Part shown: piece after piece, positions 27,892 through 37,515 of the stretch
Position numbering within the stretch: position 1 is the first letter of the stretch
Layout: each line of letters starts with the position of its first letter
Assembly: GCF_024460775.1 (NCBI RefSeq)
Contig: NZ_JANFYZ010000006.1
Coordinates: 62,001 to 126,000, forward strand
Direction of reading: 5' to 3'
DNA from: Desulfovibrio desulfuricans
Lineage (GTDB): Bacteria; Desulfobacterota; Desulfovibrionia; Desulfovibrionales; Desulfovibrionaceae
DNA length: 64,000 bases
The notes under the pieces: model-generated
The model's input: the letters and a program-made list of their open reading frames with translations, nothing else
What the model was told of the DNA's origin: nothing
Database searches by the model: none
Translations under genes and position numbers: made by a program

Positions 27892-28986
27892 TCAGTCCAT
27901 GGTCTTGACCATCAGGCCCGGAGCCAGCCGCACCTGACCATCCACCACAATTTTGTCGCCCTCGGCCACCTCGCCGTCCACAACCGTGCGGTCAGCGTAT
28001 TCAAACAGCGGCCTCACCTTGCGATAGCTGGCCCGGCTGTCCTTATCCACCACATACACGTAGGATTCTTCCCGGCCAGACTGCACGGCACGTGTGGGCA
28101 CGGTCAGCGCCCCGGCGGCCATGCCCAGCGGCAGCTCCACCTGCACAAACTGCCCCGGCCACAGGCGGCGCTGGCTGTTTTCAAAGGTGGCGCGCAGCCG
28201 GATGGTTCCGGTGCGCGTGTCTACCGTATTGTCCACAAGGGTGAGAAGGCCTTTTTCCGGCGCGCCCCCGGCAGGAGTTGCGGAAACCGGCACCGTTGTT
28301 TGCGCCATCTGTTCTATAATGACAGGCAGATGCACCTCTGGCACAGAAAAGCCCACATAAATGGGCGAAAGCGTGTCTATGCTGACAATAACCGTGGCGT
28401 CAGCCGATTTGACCATGTTGCCCTTGTCCACATTGAGTGCGCCAACGCGTCCGCTGATGGGAGCCGCCACCGTGCAGTAGCTGAGATCAAGGGCGGCGCT
28501 TTCCACGGCTGCCTTGTCAGACTGCACCGTGGCGCGCAGGGCCGCCGCATCGGTCACGGTTTTTTCATAGGCATCGCGGCTTACGTAGCCGCTGCCCACC
28601 AGTTTGCCGTAACGGCCCATGTCGTCCTGGGCTTTGGCAAGCTGCGCCTGGGATTTGGCAAGTTGCCCCTTCTTTTCGCGCAGCGCCGCCTCAAAAGGGC
28701 GGGGGTCAATGGTGATAAGCGGGTCGCCTTCGCGCACATCCTGACCTTCGGTAAAGTGAACCTGCTGAATCTCGCCCGTTACGCGGGGCTTTACGCCCAC
28801 AGAGGCAGAAGCCCGCACATTGCCCACAGCATGCAGCAGGCGCGGCACATCAGCCCGTGTAACGGCTTCAACCCGCACCGGGGCAGACGGTACAGCGTTT
28901 TTTTTGCTGTCGTCCTGCGAACATGCCCCAAGGGCAAGCAGAAAAAAAAGCAGGAGAGGAGGCAGGGGATTCAGGGCTGGTTTCAT
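27892..28986 (-). CDS. RND-type periplasmic membrane fusion lipoprotein (AcrA/MdtA family)
   Basis: 364 residues from the ATG at 28986. A lipoprotein signal (LLALGACSQ) is followed by the standard adaptor build: VKPRVTGEIQQVHFTEGQDV lipoyl half, a coiled-coil hairpin (about 100-160), the second lipoyl half (ISGRVGALNVDKGNMV), beta-barrel and membrane-proximal domains. Such adaptors link an inner-membrane RND pump to an outer-membrane channel. No pump gene follows; the next gene leftward is the small hypothetical one. Confidence 0.9.
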   Translation of the reverse strand: MKPALNPLPPLLLFFLLALGACSQDDSKKNAVPSAPVRVEAVTRADVPRLLHAVGNVRASASVGVKPRVTGEIQQVHFTEGQDVREGDPLITIDPRPFEAALREKKGQLAKSQAQLAKAQDDMGRYGKLVGSGYVSRDAYEKTVTDAAALRATVQSDKAAVESAALDLSYCTVAAPISGRVGALNVDKGNMVKSADATVIVSIDTLSPIYVGFSVPEVHLPVIIEQMAQTTVPVSATPAGGAPEKGLLTLVDNTVDTRTGTIRLRATFENSQRRLWPGQFVQVELPLGMAAGALTVPTRAVQSGREESYVYVVDKDSRASYRKVRPLFEYADRTVVDGEVAEGDKIVVDGQVRLAPGLMVKTMD

Positions 28987-29273
28987 TGTATTCCCCGGAA
29001 GATTGAAATAGCCGACATCAGGCCGTTGCGCGCAAGAGAAAAAATGAAGCAAGGAGTACCCGCCGTCAAGAAGATAGTTAGCCATGCACCTAACAATCTG
29101 CGCTTGCCGCCCTTTTTTGCGATGATTGACATTCGGCACGGTCACGGCATAATTACGCCGCATTTTTCGTGCAACCATCTGCGGTCGTTTTTTGAACGGC
29201 GGCAACCTACAGCCCCATTTTCGGAGCTGAATCAACATTATATATGCGCCTTGCGGCGCTCCAGGAGCAGGAA

Positions 29274-31190
29274 TTGGCAAAAAACCGCGCATTGCAGCAG
29301 TGGCGGGTGGAGGATTCCATCGAACTGTACGGCATCCGTAATTGGGGTGCCGGGTATTTTGACGTGTCGGATGCGGGCGAAGTTGTGATTTGTCCGCAGG
29401 GGCCCAAGGGGCCGCAGGTTTCGATACCGGAAGTTATCGCCGGGCTGAAAGAGCGCGGGTATGATATGCCCGTGCTGTTGCGCGTGGAGAACATTCTGGA
29501 TTCGCGCATTGCCAATATCCACGAATCATTCCGCAAGGCTATCAAAAGTCTGAATTATACCGGTTCGTACCGTGGCGTTTTTCCCATCAAGGTCAACCAG
29601 CAGCAGCAGGTTGTGGAAAAAATAGCCCAGTTCGGCTCCACCTACCATCACGGCCTGGAGGTCGGCTCCAAGGCGGAACTCATTGCCGCCGTGTCGCTCA
29701 TGCGCGACCGCGAGGCCTGCATTGTTTGCAACGGCTACAAGGACGAAGAATTTATCGACCTTGGCCTTCAGGCTCTGCGCCTTGGCTTTAACGTGCTCTT
29801 TGTTCTCGAAATGCCCAGTGAGCTGGAAGTTGTGCTTGAGCGCAGCAAGGCTCTCGGCGTGCGGCCAAACATCGGCGTACGCGCCAAGCTGGCCGTCAAG
29901 GCCAGCGGCCACTGGACGGATTCCGGCGGCGAACGCTCCACCTTTGGCCTTTCGCCCGCACAGATCGTGGACGTTGTGGACACGCTCAAGGCCAACGACA
30001 TGCTCGACTGCTTCAAGCTGCTGCACTACCACCTCGGGTCGCAGGTTTCCAATATTCGCGACATCCGTACCGGAGTCATGGAAGGCGCGCGTCTTTACGT
30101 GGGCCTCGTGCAGGAAGGCGCGCCCATGGGCTACCTCGACCTTGGCGGCGGTCTGGCTGTGGACTATGACGGTTCGCACACCAACTATGTTTCGTCGCGC
30201 AACTATACGCTCGACGAGTACAGCGCTGACATTGTCGAAGCCATCATGAGCATTCTTGATGAGCAGAAAATCCCGCATCCGCACATCATTACGGAATCTG
30301 GCCGCGCCACAGTGGCCTACTATTCCGTGCTGCTCTTTAACGTGCTTGATGTGAGCATGGTGGAAGAAGTGCAGTTGCCCGACACCCTGCCCGAGGGCAC
30401 GCCGGAGCCGGTGCTGAACCTGCGCGAAACCCTTGCCAACATCACCCTGCGCAATTTGCAGGAGTGCTATAACGACGCCATTTACTACCGGGACGAGATG
30501 CGTCAGCTTTTCTCCACCGGGCGGGTGAATCTGCGTCAGCGCACCTTGGCCGAGCGGTTTTTCTGGGCCATCATCATGCGCATTGCTCAGGAAAAAACCC
30601 GGCTCAAGACGATACCCCGCGATCTTGCGGACATCGACGTGAGCCTTGCCGATATCTATTACGGCAACTTCAGTGTATTCCAGTCCTTGCCTGACTCCTG
30701 GGCCATTGACCAGCTGTTCCCGGTGATGCCCGTGCACCGGCTCAAGGAATTTCCTTCGCGACAGGGCATTATTTCTGACATTACCTGCGATTCTGATGGC
30801 CGGATTGACCATTTTATTGACCCGCAGGGCATGAAGCCCACCCTTGATCTGCACCCCCTGCGTGACGGCGAGGAGTACTACCTTGGCGTGTTCCTGGTGG
30901 GTGCGTATCAGGAAACCCTGGGCGATCTGCATAACCTCATGGGCGACACCAACGTTGTTTCCATCAGGGTGCGGGATGACGGTAATTATGAGTATGTGCG
31001 CGAAATCAGGGGTGACTCTGTGGCGGATATTCTGAGCTATGTGGAATATGAGCCGCGCCGCATTCTGGAAGATCTGCGCAGTACGGCGGAGCAGGCTGTG
31101 CGGCAGGGGCGGATTTCGCCCAGCGACCGGTTTGCCATTATGCAGGTTTTTGAGGACGGTTTGCGCGGGTACACCTATTTTGAACGGTAA
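29274..31190 (+). CDS. speA: Biosynthetic arginine decarboxylase
   Basis: 638 residues from a TTG at 29274, chosen because AGGAG lies six bases upstream; the ATG at 29244 has none. Fold-III PLP enzyme: FPIKVNQQ carries the PLP lysine (about residue 106), HYHLGSQVSNIRDI and YLDLGGGLAVDYDG are the cofactor loops, and ESGRATVAYY precedes the SpeA helical insertion. It makes agmatine from arginine for polyamine synthesis. Single gene followed by a strong terminator. Confidence 0.95.
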   Translation: MAKNRALQQWRVEDSIELYGIRNWGAGYFDVSDAGEVVICPQGPKGPQVSIPEVIAGLKERGYDMPVLLRVENILDSRIANIHESFRKAIKSLNYTGSYRGVFPIKVNQQQQVVEKIAQFGSTYHHGLEVGSKAELIAAVSLMRDREACIVCNGYKDEEFIDLGLQALRLGFNVLFVLEMPSELEVVLERSKALGVRPNIGVRAKLAVKASGHWTDSGGERSTFGLSPAQIVDVVDTLKANDMLDCFKLLHYHLGSQVSNIRDIRTGVMEGARLYVGLVQEGAPMGYLDLGGGLAVDYDGSHTNYVSSRNYTLDEYSADIVEAIMSILDEQKIPHPHIITESGRATVAYYSVLLFNVLDVSMVEEVQLPDTLPEGTPEPVLNLRETLANITLRNLQECYNDAIYYRDEMRQLFSTGRVNLRQRTLAERFFWAIIMRIAQEKTRLKTIPRDLADIDVSLADIYYGNFSVFQSLPDSWAIDQLFPVMPVHRLKEFPSRQGIISDITCDSDGRIDHFIDPQGMKPTLDLHPLRDGEEYYLGVFLVGAYQETLGDLHNLMGDTNVVSIRVRDDGNYEYVREIRGDSVADILSYVEYEPRRILEDLRSTAEQAVRQGRISPSDRFAIMQVFEDGLRGYTYFER

Positions 31191-31216
31191 CAGCGGGAAA
31201 CCTTCCTGCTGTCACG

Positions 31217-31264
31217 GCGGCGTGTTTTTGAGAGGCAACTCTCAGAGACGCGCCGCTTTTTTAT
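31217..31264 (+). terminator. Terminator of speA
   Basis: Long interrupted stem: GCGGCGTG with CGCGCCGC, and TGAGAG-GCAA-CTCTCA at the tip, followed by T7. Confidence 0.92.
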
Positions 31265-31339
31265 GGCGTTTTTTGCCATCAGGGTTTCGATGGCTCCCAG
31301 ATAGGCCTGGTAGCAGCCGTGATACGACTCCAGGAGATG

Positions 31340-32005
31340 TTACGTATTGTTGGGAGTAAGTTTGTTAAGAAAAGCAAGAAAGTCTTCGTTGAATGTGTTG
31401 GCTATATGGGTCTGAAGACGCGTGCAGGCGGCATCCACCATATCATTTGCGATGTGTTCGCTTATAATGTGGTGTCCTTCCACGGAGTTTTCAATAAAGT
31501 CTTTTGTCAGTGAGAGGTAAGAGCGGAGAATGGTAATTTTGTCGAAAATGATATTGTAATATGTTTCAAGATAAACATTTCTTGAATGGGAAAGTATGAT
31601 GGCGTGGAAATCTTTATCCATGGACAGATATTCACTAAAAATTTCTTTTTCAAGATATGTTTTCGCCAGGGAAACGCTGTTTTCCATTGCTGCTGCAAGC
31701 CGTGTGGGGTCGGCAGCGTACGCGCACCGCAAGGCTCCCACTTCCACATAGATGCGCGCCTGCACGAGCGAAAAAAGATCGTCTTTGGAAAAGCGGAAGA
31801 CAAACGTGCCGCTGCGCGGACGGATTTCCAGCAGTCCTTCGCTTTTCAGGCGCAGAAAGGCTTCTCTAACTGGAGTTTTTGAAACCTTGAATTCATCGGC
31901 CAACTCTGAATCAAGCAGCTTTTGCCCCAACAGAAGTTTTTTGGTGAAAATCTGTTTTTTAATTTTTCGGTAAACGATGTCTGCAATAGAAGCGATGGTG
32001 GACAT
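31340..32005 (-). CDS. GntR-family regulator with FCD domain
   Basis: 221 residues. N-terminal winged helix (about 8-72: LLDSELADEFKVSKTPVREA, GLLEIRPRSGTFV) and an all-helical FCD ligand domain with metal-type histidines (DKDFHAIILSHS, VEGHHII). FadR-subfamily members with FCD domains mostly sense sugar acids or other carboxylates. It lies downstream of two MFS carriers and an enolase-superfamily dehydratase, all leftward, and is the probable regulator of that set. Confidence 0.9.
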   Translation of the reverse strand: MSTIASIADIVYRKIKKQIFTKKLLLGQKLLDSELADEFKVSKTPVREAFLRLKSEGLLEIRPRSGTFVFRFSKDDLFSLVQARIYVEVGALRCAYAADPTRLAAAMENSVSLAKTYLEKEIFSEYLSMDKDFHAIILSHSRNVYLETYYNIIFDKITILRSYLSLTKDFIENSVEGHHIISEHIANDMVDAACTRLQTHIANTFNEDFLAFLNKLTPNNT

Positions 32006-32195
32006 GGGGGGAACCTCATTGCACTCTCTTAAAGGGACAGCCGCATGTAAAGGGCGCTACCGCGCTTTTTGTGGCAAGCCTCAGCGGGTGCGACGGGTAC
32101 GGAGCTTCATCGCTTCTTTCACTTCTTTTCAGGAGCGCTGCATAGCATCCGCCATTTCCAGTAGTTAGACGGAAACGGCGGTCTGCGGTGAGGGC

Positions 32196-33455
32196 TTACT
32201 GCAGATTTTCCCCCCCACTTTCCCTAAAAAAGAAGCTGCAGACGCAGCCCGCAAGATTCATTCCCGCAAGCAGTAAAAGCGCCGCGTGGTGGTTGGACGT
32301 CTCAACCGAATATATTTCTACCAGCTTGCCGTAAAGAGGTGTGGAGATGGCAATGCCCAGAAATCCGAACGTGTTCAGCATGGCTATGGACGTTCCTGTT
32401 AATTCTCTAGGCGACACCTCTTTGCATAAAGTCATCATGACTGAAAAAGCTCCGGAAAAAAAGCCCGCAACGCCCAACAATGTAACGCCTGCAGCCAGTG
32501 ATGCGTCCGCTCCACCAAACGCCAGGAAAAACCAGACGAGGCAAACCACAAGAAATGGGGCGGTAATAAAGATTTTACGCTTCCCGTAATGGTCAGAGGC
32601 ATAGCCCAGAACGAGGCTGCCCAGCATGAAGGCCAGAAGCTGCACTGAGGCCAACTTTGAAGCCACAGCAAGGTGGATGCCGTAACTGTCGCGCAGGAAG
32701 GAAATGCTCCATGCACCGGCAAAGCCGAGCAGCTGACTGCCGACAAAAAAATAGAAGATATCAATAGCAAGTAGATGGCGGTTTTTTAGAATCGAAATGA
32801 GCGACCGCCGCAGAGGTATGGATGGCGTGTCAGTACCGCTGGAGACAGCGGTACTGAGGCCGATATCCTCGGGTTTGTTGCGCACAAACAGCAGGCAGAG
32901 CAATGCAAGAACCAGTGTGCCGCAGCCGATGGCCAAAAAGGCTGTACGCATGCTGCATACGGCTACAAACATGCCCAGAGGTGCTTGGGCGCAGATGCTG
33001 CCCAAGTTGCCTACGAATAGGCATACTCCCGCCAGTGTGCTGAATTCCCGTTCGCGAAACCATTGTGACTGTGCCTTCATCACGCAGACAAAGCTGGACG
33101 CAACGCCAAGCCCCACGGCAAACCTGCTGATGTAAAGGGCCGTTGGGGAAGTCGTACAGCCAAAGGCGATGGTCGCCACGCCCGCAAGAGTAACCGAAAT
33201 CGCCGCCGTGCGGCGTACGCCGATGGAGTCGACCATGATGCCGCAGGGAATCTGCGCCAGACAGTATGCGTAAAAGTACATGGAGGCCAGCATGCCGAAG
33301 TCGCTAAGGCTCAGACTGAACTGTTCCATGAGTGGCTCTTTGACCACGGAAATAGCCATCCTGTGGAAAAAACTCACCATATATGTCGCTACCAGCAGCG
33401 ACCAGACCACCCACCGATAGCTTGGCGCATCAGATGTTGCAGATTGCGTTTCCAC
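32196..33455 (-). CDS. MFS transporter
   Basis: 419 residues from a GTG at 33455, with AGGAGG five bases upstream; longer frames lack this. Twelve predicted membrane segments, with the MFS loop motif around GIMVDSIGVRRTA and the repeat GYASDHYGKRK after helix 8. The substrate is unknown, but position between a GntR regulator and a second carrier of the anion:cation symporter type suggests a carboxylate or sugar acid. Confidence 0.87.
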   Translation of the reverse strand: METQSATSDAPSYRWVVWSLLVATYMVSFFHRMAISVVKEPLMEQFSLSLSDFGMLASMYFYAYCLAQIPCGIMVDSIGVRRTAAISVTLAGVATIAFGCTTSPTALYISRFAVGLGVASSFVCVMKAQSQWFREREFSTLAGVCLFVGNLGSICAQAPLGMFVAVCSMRTAFLAIGCGTLVLALLCLLFVRNKPEDIGLSTAVSSGTDTPSIPLRRSLISILKNRHLLAIDIFYFFVGSQLLGFAGAWSISFLRDSYGIHLAVASKLASVQLLAFMLGSLVLGYASDHYGKRKIFITAPFLVVCLVWFFLAFGGADASLAAGVTLLGVAGFFSGAFSVMMTLCKEVSPRELTGTSIAMLNTFGFLGIAISTPLYGKLVEIYSVETSNHHAALLLLAGMNLAGCVCSFFFRESGGENLQ

Positions 33456-33589
33456 CCTGTCCTCCTGCTTGGCTTTTCCCCAATTGGCTGTGTTCCCTCG
33501 CTGCAGGATGCGGCCAATCGGGGAGACCTTGTCGTCAATGTTGCCAAACAGCCCCCGCGCGAATTCCGCACAGGGGCCGTTTGGGTGGA

Positions 33590-34885
33590 TCAATACTTGT
33601 TGATGGTCAAAATGATGGCGCTGACCATGCCCACCAGCGCCACAACTATAAGAAAGGTCAGGGCAGCGGCGAAACTGCCCAGACGGCTCATGAGATAGCC
33701 AAGCACCACAGGGCTGACTGCCGCGCAAAGCATGCTGAGCCCATTCATGAAGCCCGTGCCGATAGAAATGGCGTCTTGGGGAATGAGTTCCTGCAACAGT
33801 GTTAGGGACAACGGCGCACCGGGAGTGATGGCGGCCATGCCAAGGCATATGCAGATAGCTGAAAGATAATTGTTGCTTACGGTGGAAGCGAAATAGAGCG
33901 CTGCCGCCACCCCGGCCGTGGCCAGAATGATGAAGGGCGCACGGCGCCCTAATTTGTCCGAAGCCCATCCGGTAAGCAGTTTACAACCAATGGCCAGGAT
34001 AAAGGGCATGGAGGCCAGAAATCCCATTTCGGACCAGGAAAAGCCCCTCTCGGTTTTGAGATATGCGGGCAACCATGTCAGCAGGCCCCAGTACACCACA
34101 TTGTGCACGCAGTAATAGACAACCACGCACCAGTACAGCCTGATTTTGCATATGGCGGCGAAGTTCCGCCATATGCGCGCGGCTCCGCTTTTTTCCCCAT
34201 GCTCAACCTTGAGCTCGGTAGCTGCGGCCTGCCCCCGCTCGATATAGTCTATTTCCGCCTGATTTATGTTTTTATGCTGGCGGGGAGTGTCAGTCGTATG
34301 CAGTAGAAACGCGATTGGGATCAATCCGATTGCCGCTGCAAAAAAGAAAGTCCAGTGCCAGCTGTGGTGCGCAACAATCCATGCGAAAATTGGCATGCCG
34401 AGCGCAGGCGCAACGCTGGTGCCTATAAACCAGATTGCGCTGGCCTTGGCTTTTTCTTTTACCGGAAACCATGCCCGGCAATAGGTGTTCATCATGGGAA
34501 AGTGCAGGCCCTCGCCCAATCCCAGCAGAAACCGTGAAAGCAGCATGACTCCCAGAATGGAGGCGAACCCACCGATCAACATGGAGAAAAACCATACGAT
34601 GATGGCGGCGATCATGGATTTTTTTGGACCAAAAATGTCGCCCAGACCACTAAGGCAAACGTTACCCAAGCCGTATGCCAGCAGAAAGCAGGACATGAGC
34701 AGCCCGGTTTTGGTGGGGTTGCCTGCGAGACCCAAGTCTTGCAGAAAGGCATTGTCGGCCATGAGCACCGTTATGTTAACGCGGTCAATATAAGCCACGG
34801 TGATGGTCAACAGCAGGATGGCCAACAGGATGAATCTCTTATGCGTAGGTTTTTCAATGAGATCCACGGCAGTATCCATTTGCAT
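33590..34885 (-). CDS. MFS transporter, ACS family (hexuronate/galactarate-type)
   Basis: 431 residues. Twelve membrane segments. YIDRVNITVLM in helix 1 and LGLGEGLHFPMMN are typical of anion:cation symporters that import sugar acids such as glucarate, galactarate or galactonate; WASDKLGRRAP is the second MFS loop. It follows the dehydratase gene by 74 bases and probably brings in that enzyme's substrate. Confidence 0.9.
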   Translation of the reverse strand: MQMDTAVDLIEKPTHKRFILLAILLLTITVAYIDRVNITVLMADNAFLQDLGLAGNPTKTGLLMSCFLLAYGLGNVCLSGLGDIFGPKKSMIAAIIVWFFSMLIGGFASILGVMLLSRFLLGLGEGLHFPMMNTYCRAWFPVKEKAKASAIWFIGTSVAPALGMPIFAWIVAHHSWHWTFFFAAAIGLIPIAFLLHTTDTPRQHKNINQAEIDYIERGQAAATELKVEHGEKSGAARIWRNFAAICKIRLYWCVVVYYCVHNVVYWGLLTWLPAYLKTERGFSWSEMGFLASMPFILAIGCKLLTGWASDKLGRRAPFIILATAGVAAALYFASTVSNNYLSAICICLGMAAITPGAPLSLTLLQELIPQDAISIGTGFMNGLSMLCAAVSPVVLGYLMSRLGSFAAALTFLIVVALVGMVSAIILTINKY

Positions 34886-34959
34886 GGTTATCCCTCTTTG
34901 ATGAGCGTTATGCCCGGCGGGCGCTCTTGCTCATCCGCCGGGCAACGGTGGAATCTCCG

Positions 34960-36150
34960 CTATTTTTTTATAGTGGCGACAAGGTACTCTTTCACAACCT
35001 CGTCATTAAGCTCCTGCCCCAGCCCGGGAAGCTCCGGAGCGCGGTATTTGCCCCTAACCGGCTGATAGTCGTTGGTGCAAAGCTCGCGAATGCACTGCTT
35101 GAGTGCATAGGAATGGTGCTCATGGATGAGAAAGTTGGGAATGGCCGTTTCCATATGCAGCGCCGCAGCCTTGGACACGGGGCCACCGCATACATGGATT
35201 TGCACTGAGGTGTCATAGACATTGGCCATGTCGCAGATTTTTTTTGTTTCGGTAATGCCGCCGGCAAGGCATATGTCCGGCTGAACTACGGCAAGCGCCT
35301 GCTTTTCCAGGAAAGGCCGATACCCCCAGCGCGTGTAGACGCGTTCGCCAGTGGCCACGGGAATGCCTATAGTGCGTGCGATGAGGGCCATGTTTTCCAC
35401 ATGCATGGAGTGCATGGGTTCCTCATAATAAAAGATGCGTAGAGGGCGCAGTTGCTCGGCCAACTGGATGGCCGCGTTGCAGCTCAGGAACGAATGCAGT
35501 TCAATGATGATGTCAAGCTTGGGGCCGGCCTCGCGGATGGCCTTTACCCGGTTTACGGCCATTTCAATATCCTGTTGGGGCAGGATGCCGTATCCCGTGT
35601 GCTTTGGGTTGCGCTTGGCGTTTTCATCCACCATCAGGGGGTCAACCTTGATGGCGTCATAGCCGTCGGCCATGGCCTTACGCGCTGCCTGCGCATAGTC
35701 CTGCGGGTCTTTCATGTATTTGTGCTTCAGATCCCAGTCGAACTGTATCTGGCTGGCGTAGCAGCGCAAGGTTTCATTGGTCTTGCCGCCAAGCAGCGCG
35801 TAGAGCGGCAGATTTGCCACCTTGCCCCGGATGTCCCAGCAGGCGATATCTATGGCGCTTATGCCGCCATAGATCACAGGGCCGCCGCCGCAACCCCAGA
35901 AGGTGTCCCTGAACAGTTTTTCCCATATCTGTTCGACATTGCAGGGGTTCATTCCAATGATGCAGCGCGCCAGATCACGCAGTATCCCTACGCCACCTTT
36001 GGAGGCGAAGCCATAAGCAAGACCGACTTCGCCGATGCCGCTGATGCCTTCATCCGTGTTGATACGAATGAAGATGGGCTCAAACATGACCATGTCAGGA
36101 TAATGTTTGTTGATCTCACAATCGAACACTTCGACGCTTGTAATTTTCAT
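34960..36150 (-). CDS. Enolase-superfamily sugar-acid dehydratase (galactonate dehydratase-like)
   Basis: 396 residues; the ATG at 36150 follows AAGGAG. Mandelate racemase/muconate lactonizing enzyme build: N-terminal capping domain (1-120) and a barrel with AIKVDP, then likely metal ligands in IIIELHS, YYEEPM and ATGERVYTRWG, and a catalytic His in VQIHVCGGP. The layout resembles D-galactonate dehydratase, but the first metal ligand is Glu rather than Asp, so the exact sugar acid is open. First gene of the leftward cluster. Confidence 0.85.
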   Translation of the reverse strand: MKITSVEVFDCEINKHYPDMVMFEPIFIRINTDEGISGIGEVGLAYGFASKGGVGILRDLARCIIGMNPCNVEQIWEKLFRDTFWGCGGGPVIYGGISAIDIACWDIRGKVANLPLYALLGGKTNETLRCYASQIQFDWDLKHKYMKDPQDYAQAARKAMADGYDAIKVDPLMVDENAKRNPKHTGYGILPQQDIEMAVNRVKAIREAGPKLDIIIELHSFLSCNAAIQLAEQLRPLRIFYYEEPMHSMHVENMALIARTIGIPVATGERVYTRWGYRPFLEKQALAVVQPDICLAGGITETKKICDMANVYDTSVQIHVCGGPVSKAAALHMETAIPNFLIHEHHSYALKQCIRELCTNDYQPVRGKYRAPELPGLGQELNDEVVKEYLVATIKK

Positions 36151-36537
36151 GTCCGCTCCTTATTGCGTCTAAAAATACATGTAAAAAACATATACTGGAT
36201 AAGGTTCGGATAGCATGGCAGGTTTTTTTTAAGCAAGATAAAATGTGAAATATCATTATGAATCATCTGATATATCACAAAAAACATCATGTTGTCCGCA
36301 TTGATGTGTTCTATTGTTGATATTTGTTATTATAGAAAATTTATGGAGGATGAATCACGTGCGAAAGTATTCGCACGCAATTGGAGGAAAGCGATGCGCA
36401 TAGCAGCGTTGATTCAAAAGAAAAAACGGGGGAGGGACGCTGTGACGGCGACTTTATGCCGTTGCCACGACTGGGGGCAATATGAACCGATGAGGGAAGA
36501 AGGGGATATCTGTTCTTGTGAAGCGGAAACGAAAAAA
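36151..36537. promoter_or_regulatory. A+T-rich control region upstream of the sugar-acid cluster
   Basis: No convincing gene. Small palindromes TACATGTA (36176-36183, 26 bases before the dehydratase start) and TGATATATCA (36268-36277) could be operators for the GntR/FCD regulator. The composition drops sharply in G+C compared with both flanks. A rightward frame starting near 36289 runs into the antisense of the ABC gene and is rejected. Confidence 0.45.
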
Positions 36538-37515
36538 TTACGCCTCCCAACACCTCACACGCCACCCATCACCCAGCTCTTTCCACTGTGGTGCTTCCTG
36601 ACGGCAAATGCCCTTTGCCTTGGGGCAGCGCGGGTGAAAGCGGCATCCGGCGGGCGGAGCCAGCGGGCTTGGCAGCTCGCCTTCAAGCGCGGCAATGGGT
36701 TCGCTACGGCGGCTCCCGGTGGGCATGGCAGCCATGAGGGCCTGCGTGTAGGGGTGCGCCGCACCGTCAAATATGGCATCGGTGGGGCCTTCCTCCACAA
36801 TCTGCCCCAGATACATGACCAGAATATGGCGGCACAGAAAGCCCACAACAGCCAGATCGTGCGAAATGAAAAGATAGGCTGGCCCGAACTGCTCCTGCAC
36901 CTCGCGCAGGAGGTTGAGCGCCTGCGCCTGCACTGAGGCATCGAGCGCGGAAACAGGCTCGTCGCACACGACCACGTCTGGCCGGGTGATGAGCGCCCGC
37001 GCCACGGCAATGCGCTGCCGCTGCCCGCCGGAAAATTCGTGCGGATACCGGCGGCCCATGCCTTCAAGACCCACTGTAGCCAGCATGGCTTCGGCCTGAG
37101 CGTGACGTTCCTCGCGGGAGACGCCGCGCGCTGCCAGCGGTTCCGCCACAGAACTGCCCACGGTGAGCCGGGGATTGAGGGACGAAAAAGGATCCTGAAA
37201 GATCATCTGGATGCGCCCGGCGGCCCAACTGTCCGCCCCGGCAGAGGGCAGGGGGCGACCATCAAGCAGCACCTGCCCCTGAGAAGGGGCCAGCAATCCG
37301 CAGGCCAGACGCCCGAGGGTGGATTTGCCGCAGCCGGATTCGCCCACAAGGCCGAGGCTTGCGCCTTTGGCGAGGCTCAGGCTAACGCCGTCTACGGCAA
37401 CAAGAGAGCGCTTTTCGCCGAACAGTCCCCGTCGGATGTCAAACACCCGTGAGACATCCTCCAGCCGCAGCAGGGCGGATGCGGAAGACTGTTCCGGCGC
37501 AAGCTGGTTCAGCAT
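36538..37515 (-). CDS. DppF/OppF-type ABC transporter ATPase without visible partners
   Basis: 325 residues from the ATG at 37515, overlapping the cobT stop by seven bases (ATGCTGA). Walker A GLVGESGCGKST, Q-loop IFQDPFSSLNP, signature FSGGQRQRIAVARAL, Walker B DVVVCDEPVSALD, and the oligopeptide-ATPase C-terminal cysteine region GCRFHPRCPKAKGIC. Such ATPases normally pair with a DppD-type ATPase, two permeases and a binding protein; none is here. Downstream lies the sugar-acid cluster. Substrate unknown. Confidence 0.9.
   Translation of the reverse strand: MLNQLAPEQSSASALLRLEDVSRVFDIRRGLFGEKRSLVAVDGVSLSLAKGASLGLVGESGCGKSTLGRLACGLLAPSQGQVLLDGRPLPSAGADSWAAGRIQMIFQDPFSSLNPRLTVGSSVAEPLAARGVSREERHAQAEAMLATVGLEGMGRRYPHEFSGGQRQRIAVARALITRPDVVVCDEPVSALDASVQAQALNLLREVQEQFGPAYLFISHDLAVVGFLCRHILVMYLGQIVEEGPTDAIFDGAAHPYTQALMAAMPTGSRRSEPIAALEGELPSPLAPPAGCRFHPRCPKAKGICRQEAPQWKELGDGWRVRCWEA

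Noticed and set aside
27859..29388. Rightward open frame of 509 codons
   Set aside because: Shadow of the leftward membrane fusion protein gene and its leader; no domain sense and no start signal.
29526..30932. Leftward open frame of 468 codons
   Set aside because: Antisense to speA, whose PLP and barrel motifs are complete.
36289..36936. Rightward frame of 215 codons beginning in the A+T-rich gap
   Set aside because: More than half of it is antisense to the DppF-type ATPase, and the composition changes abruptly where the overlap begins.
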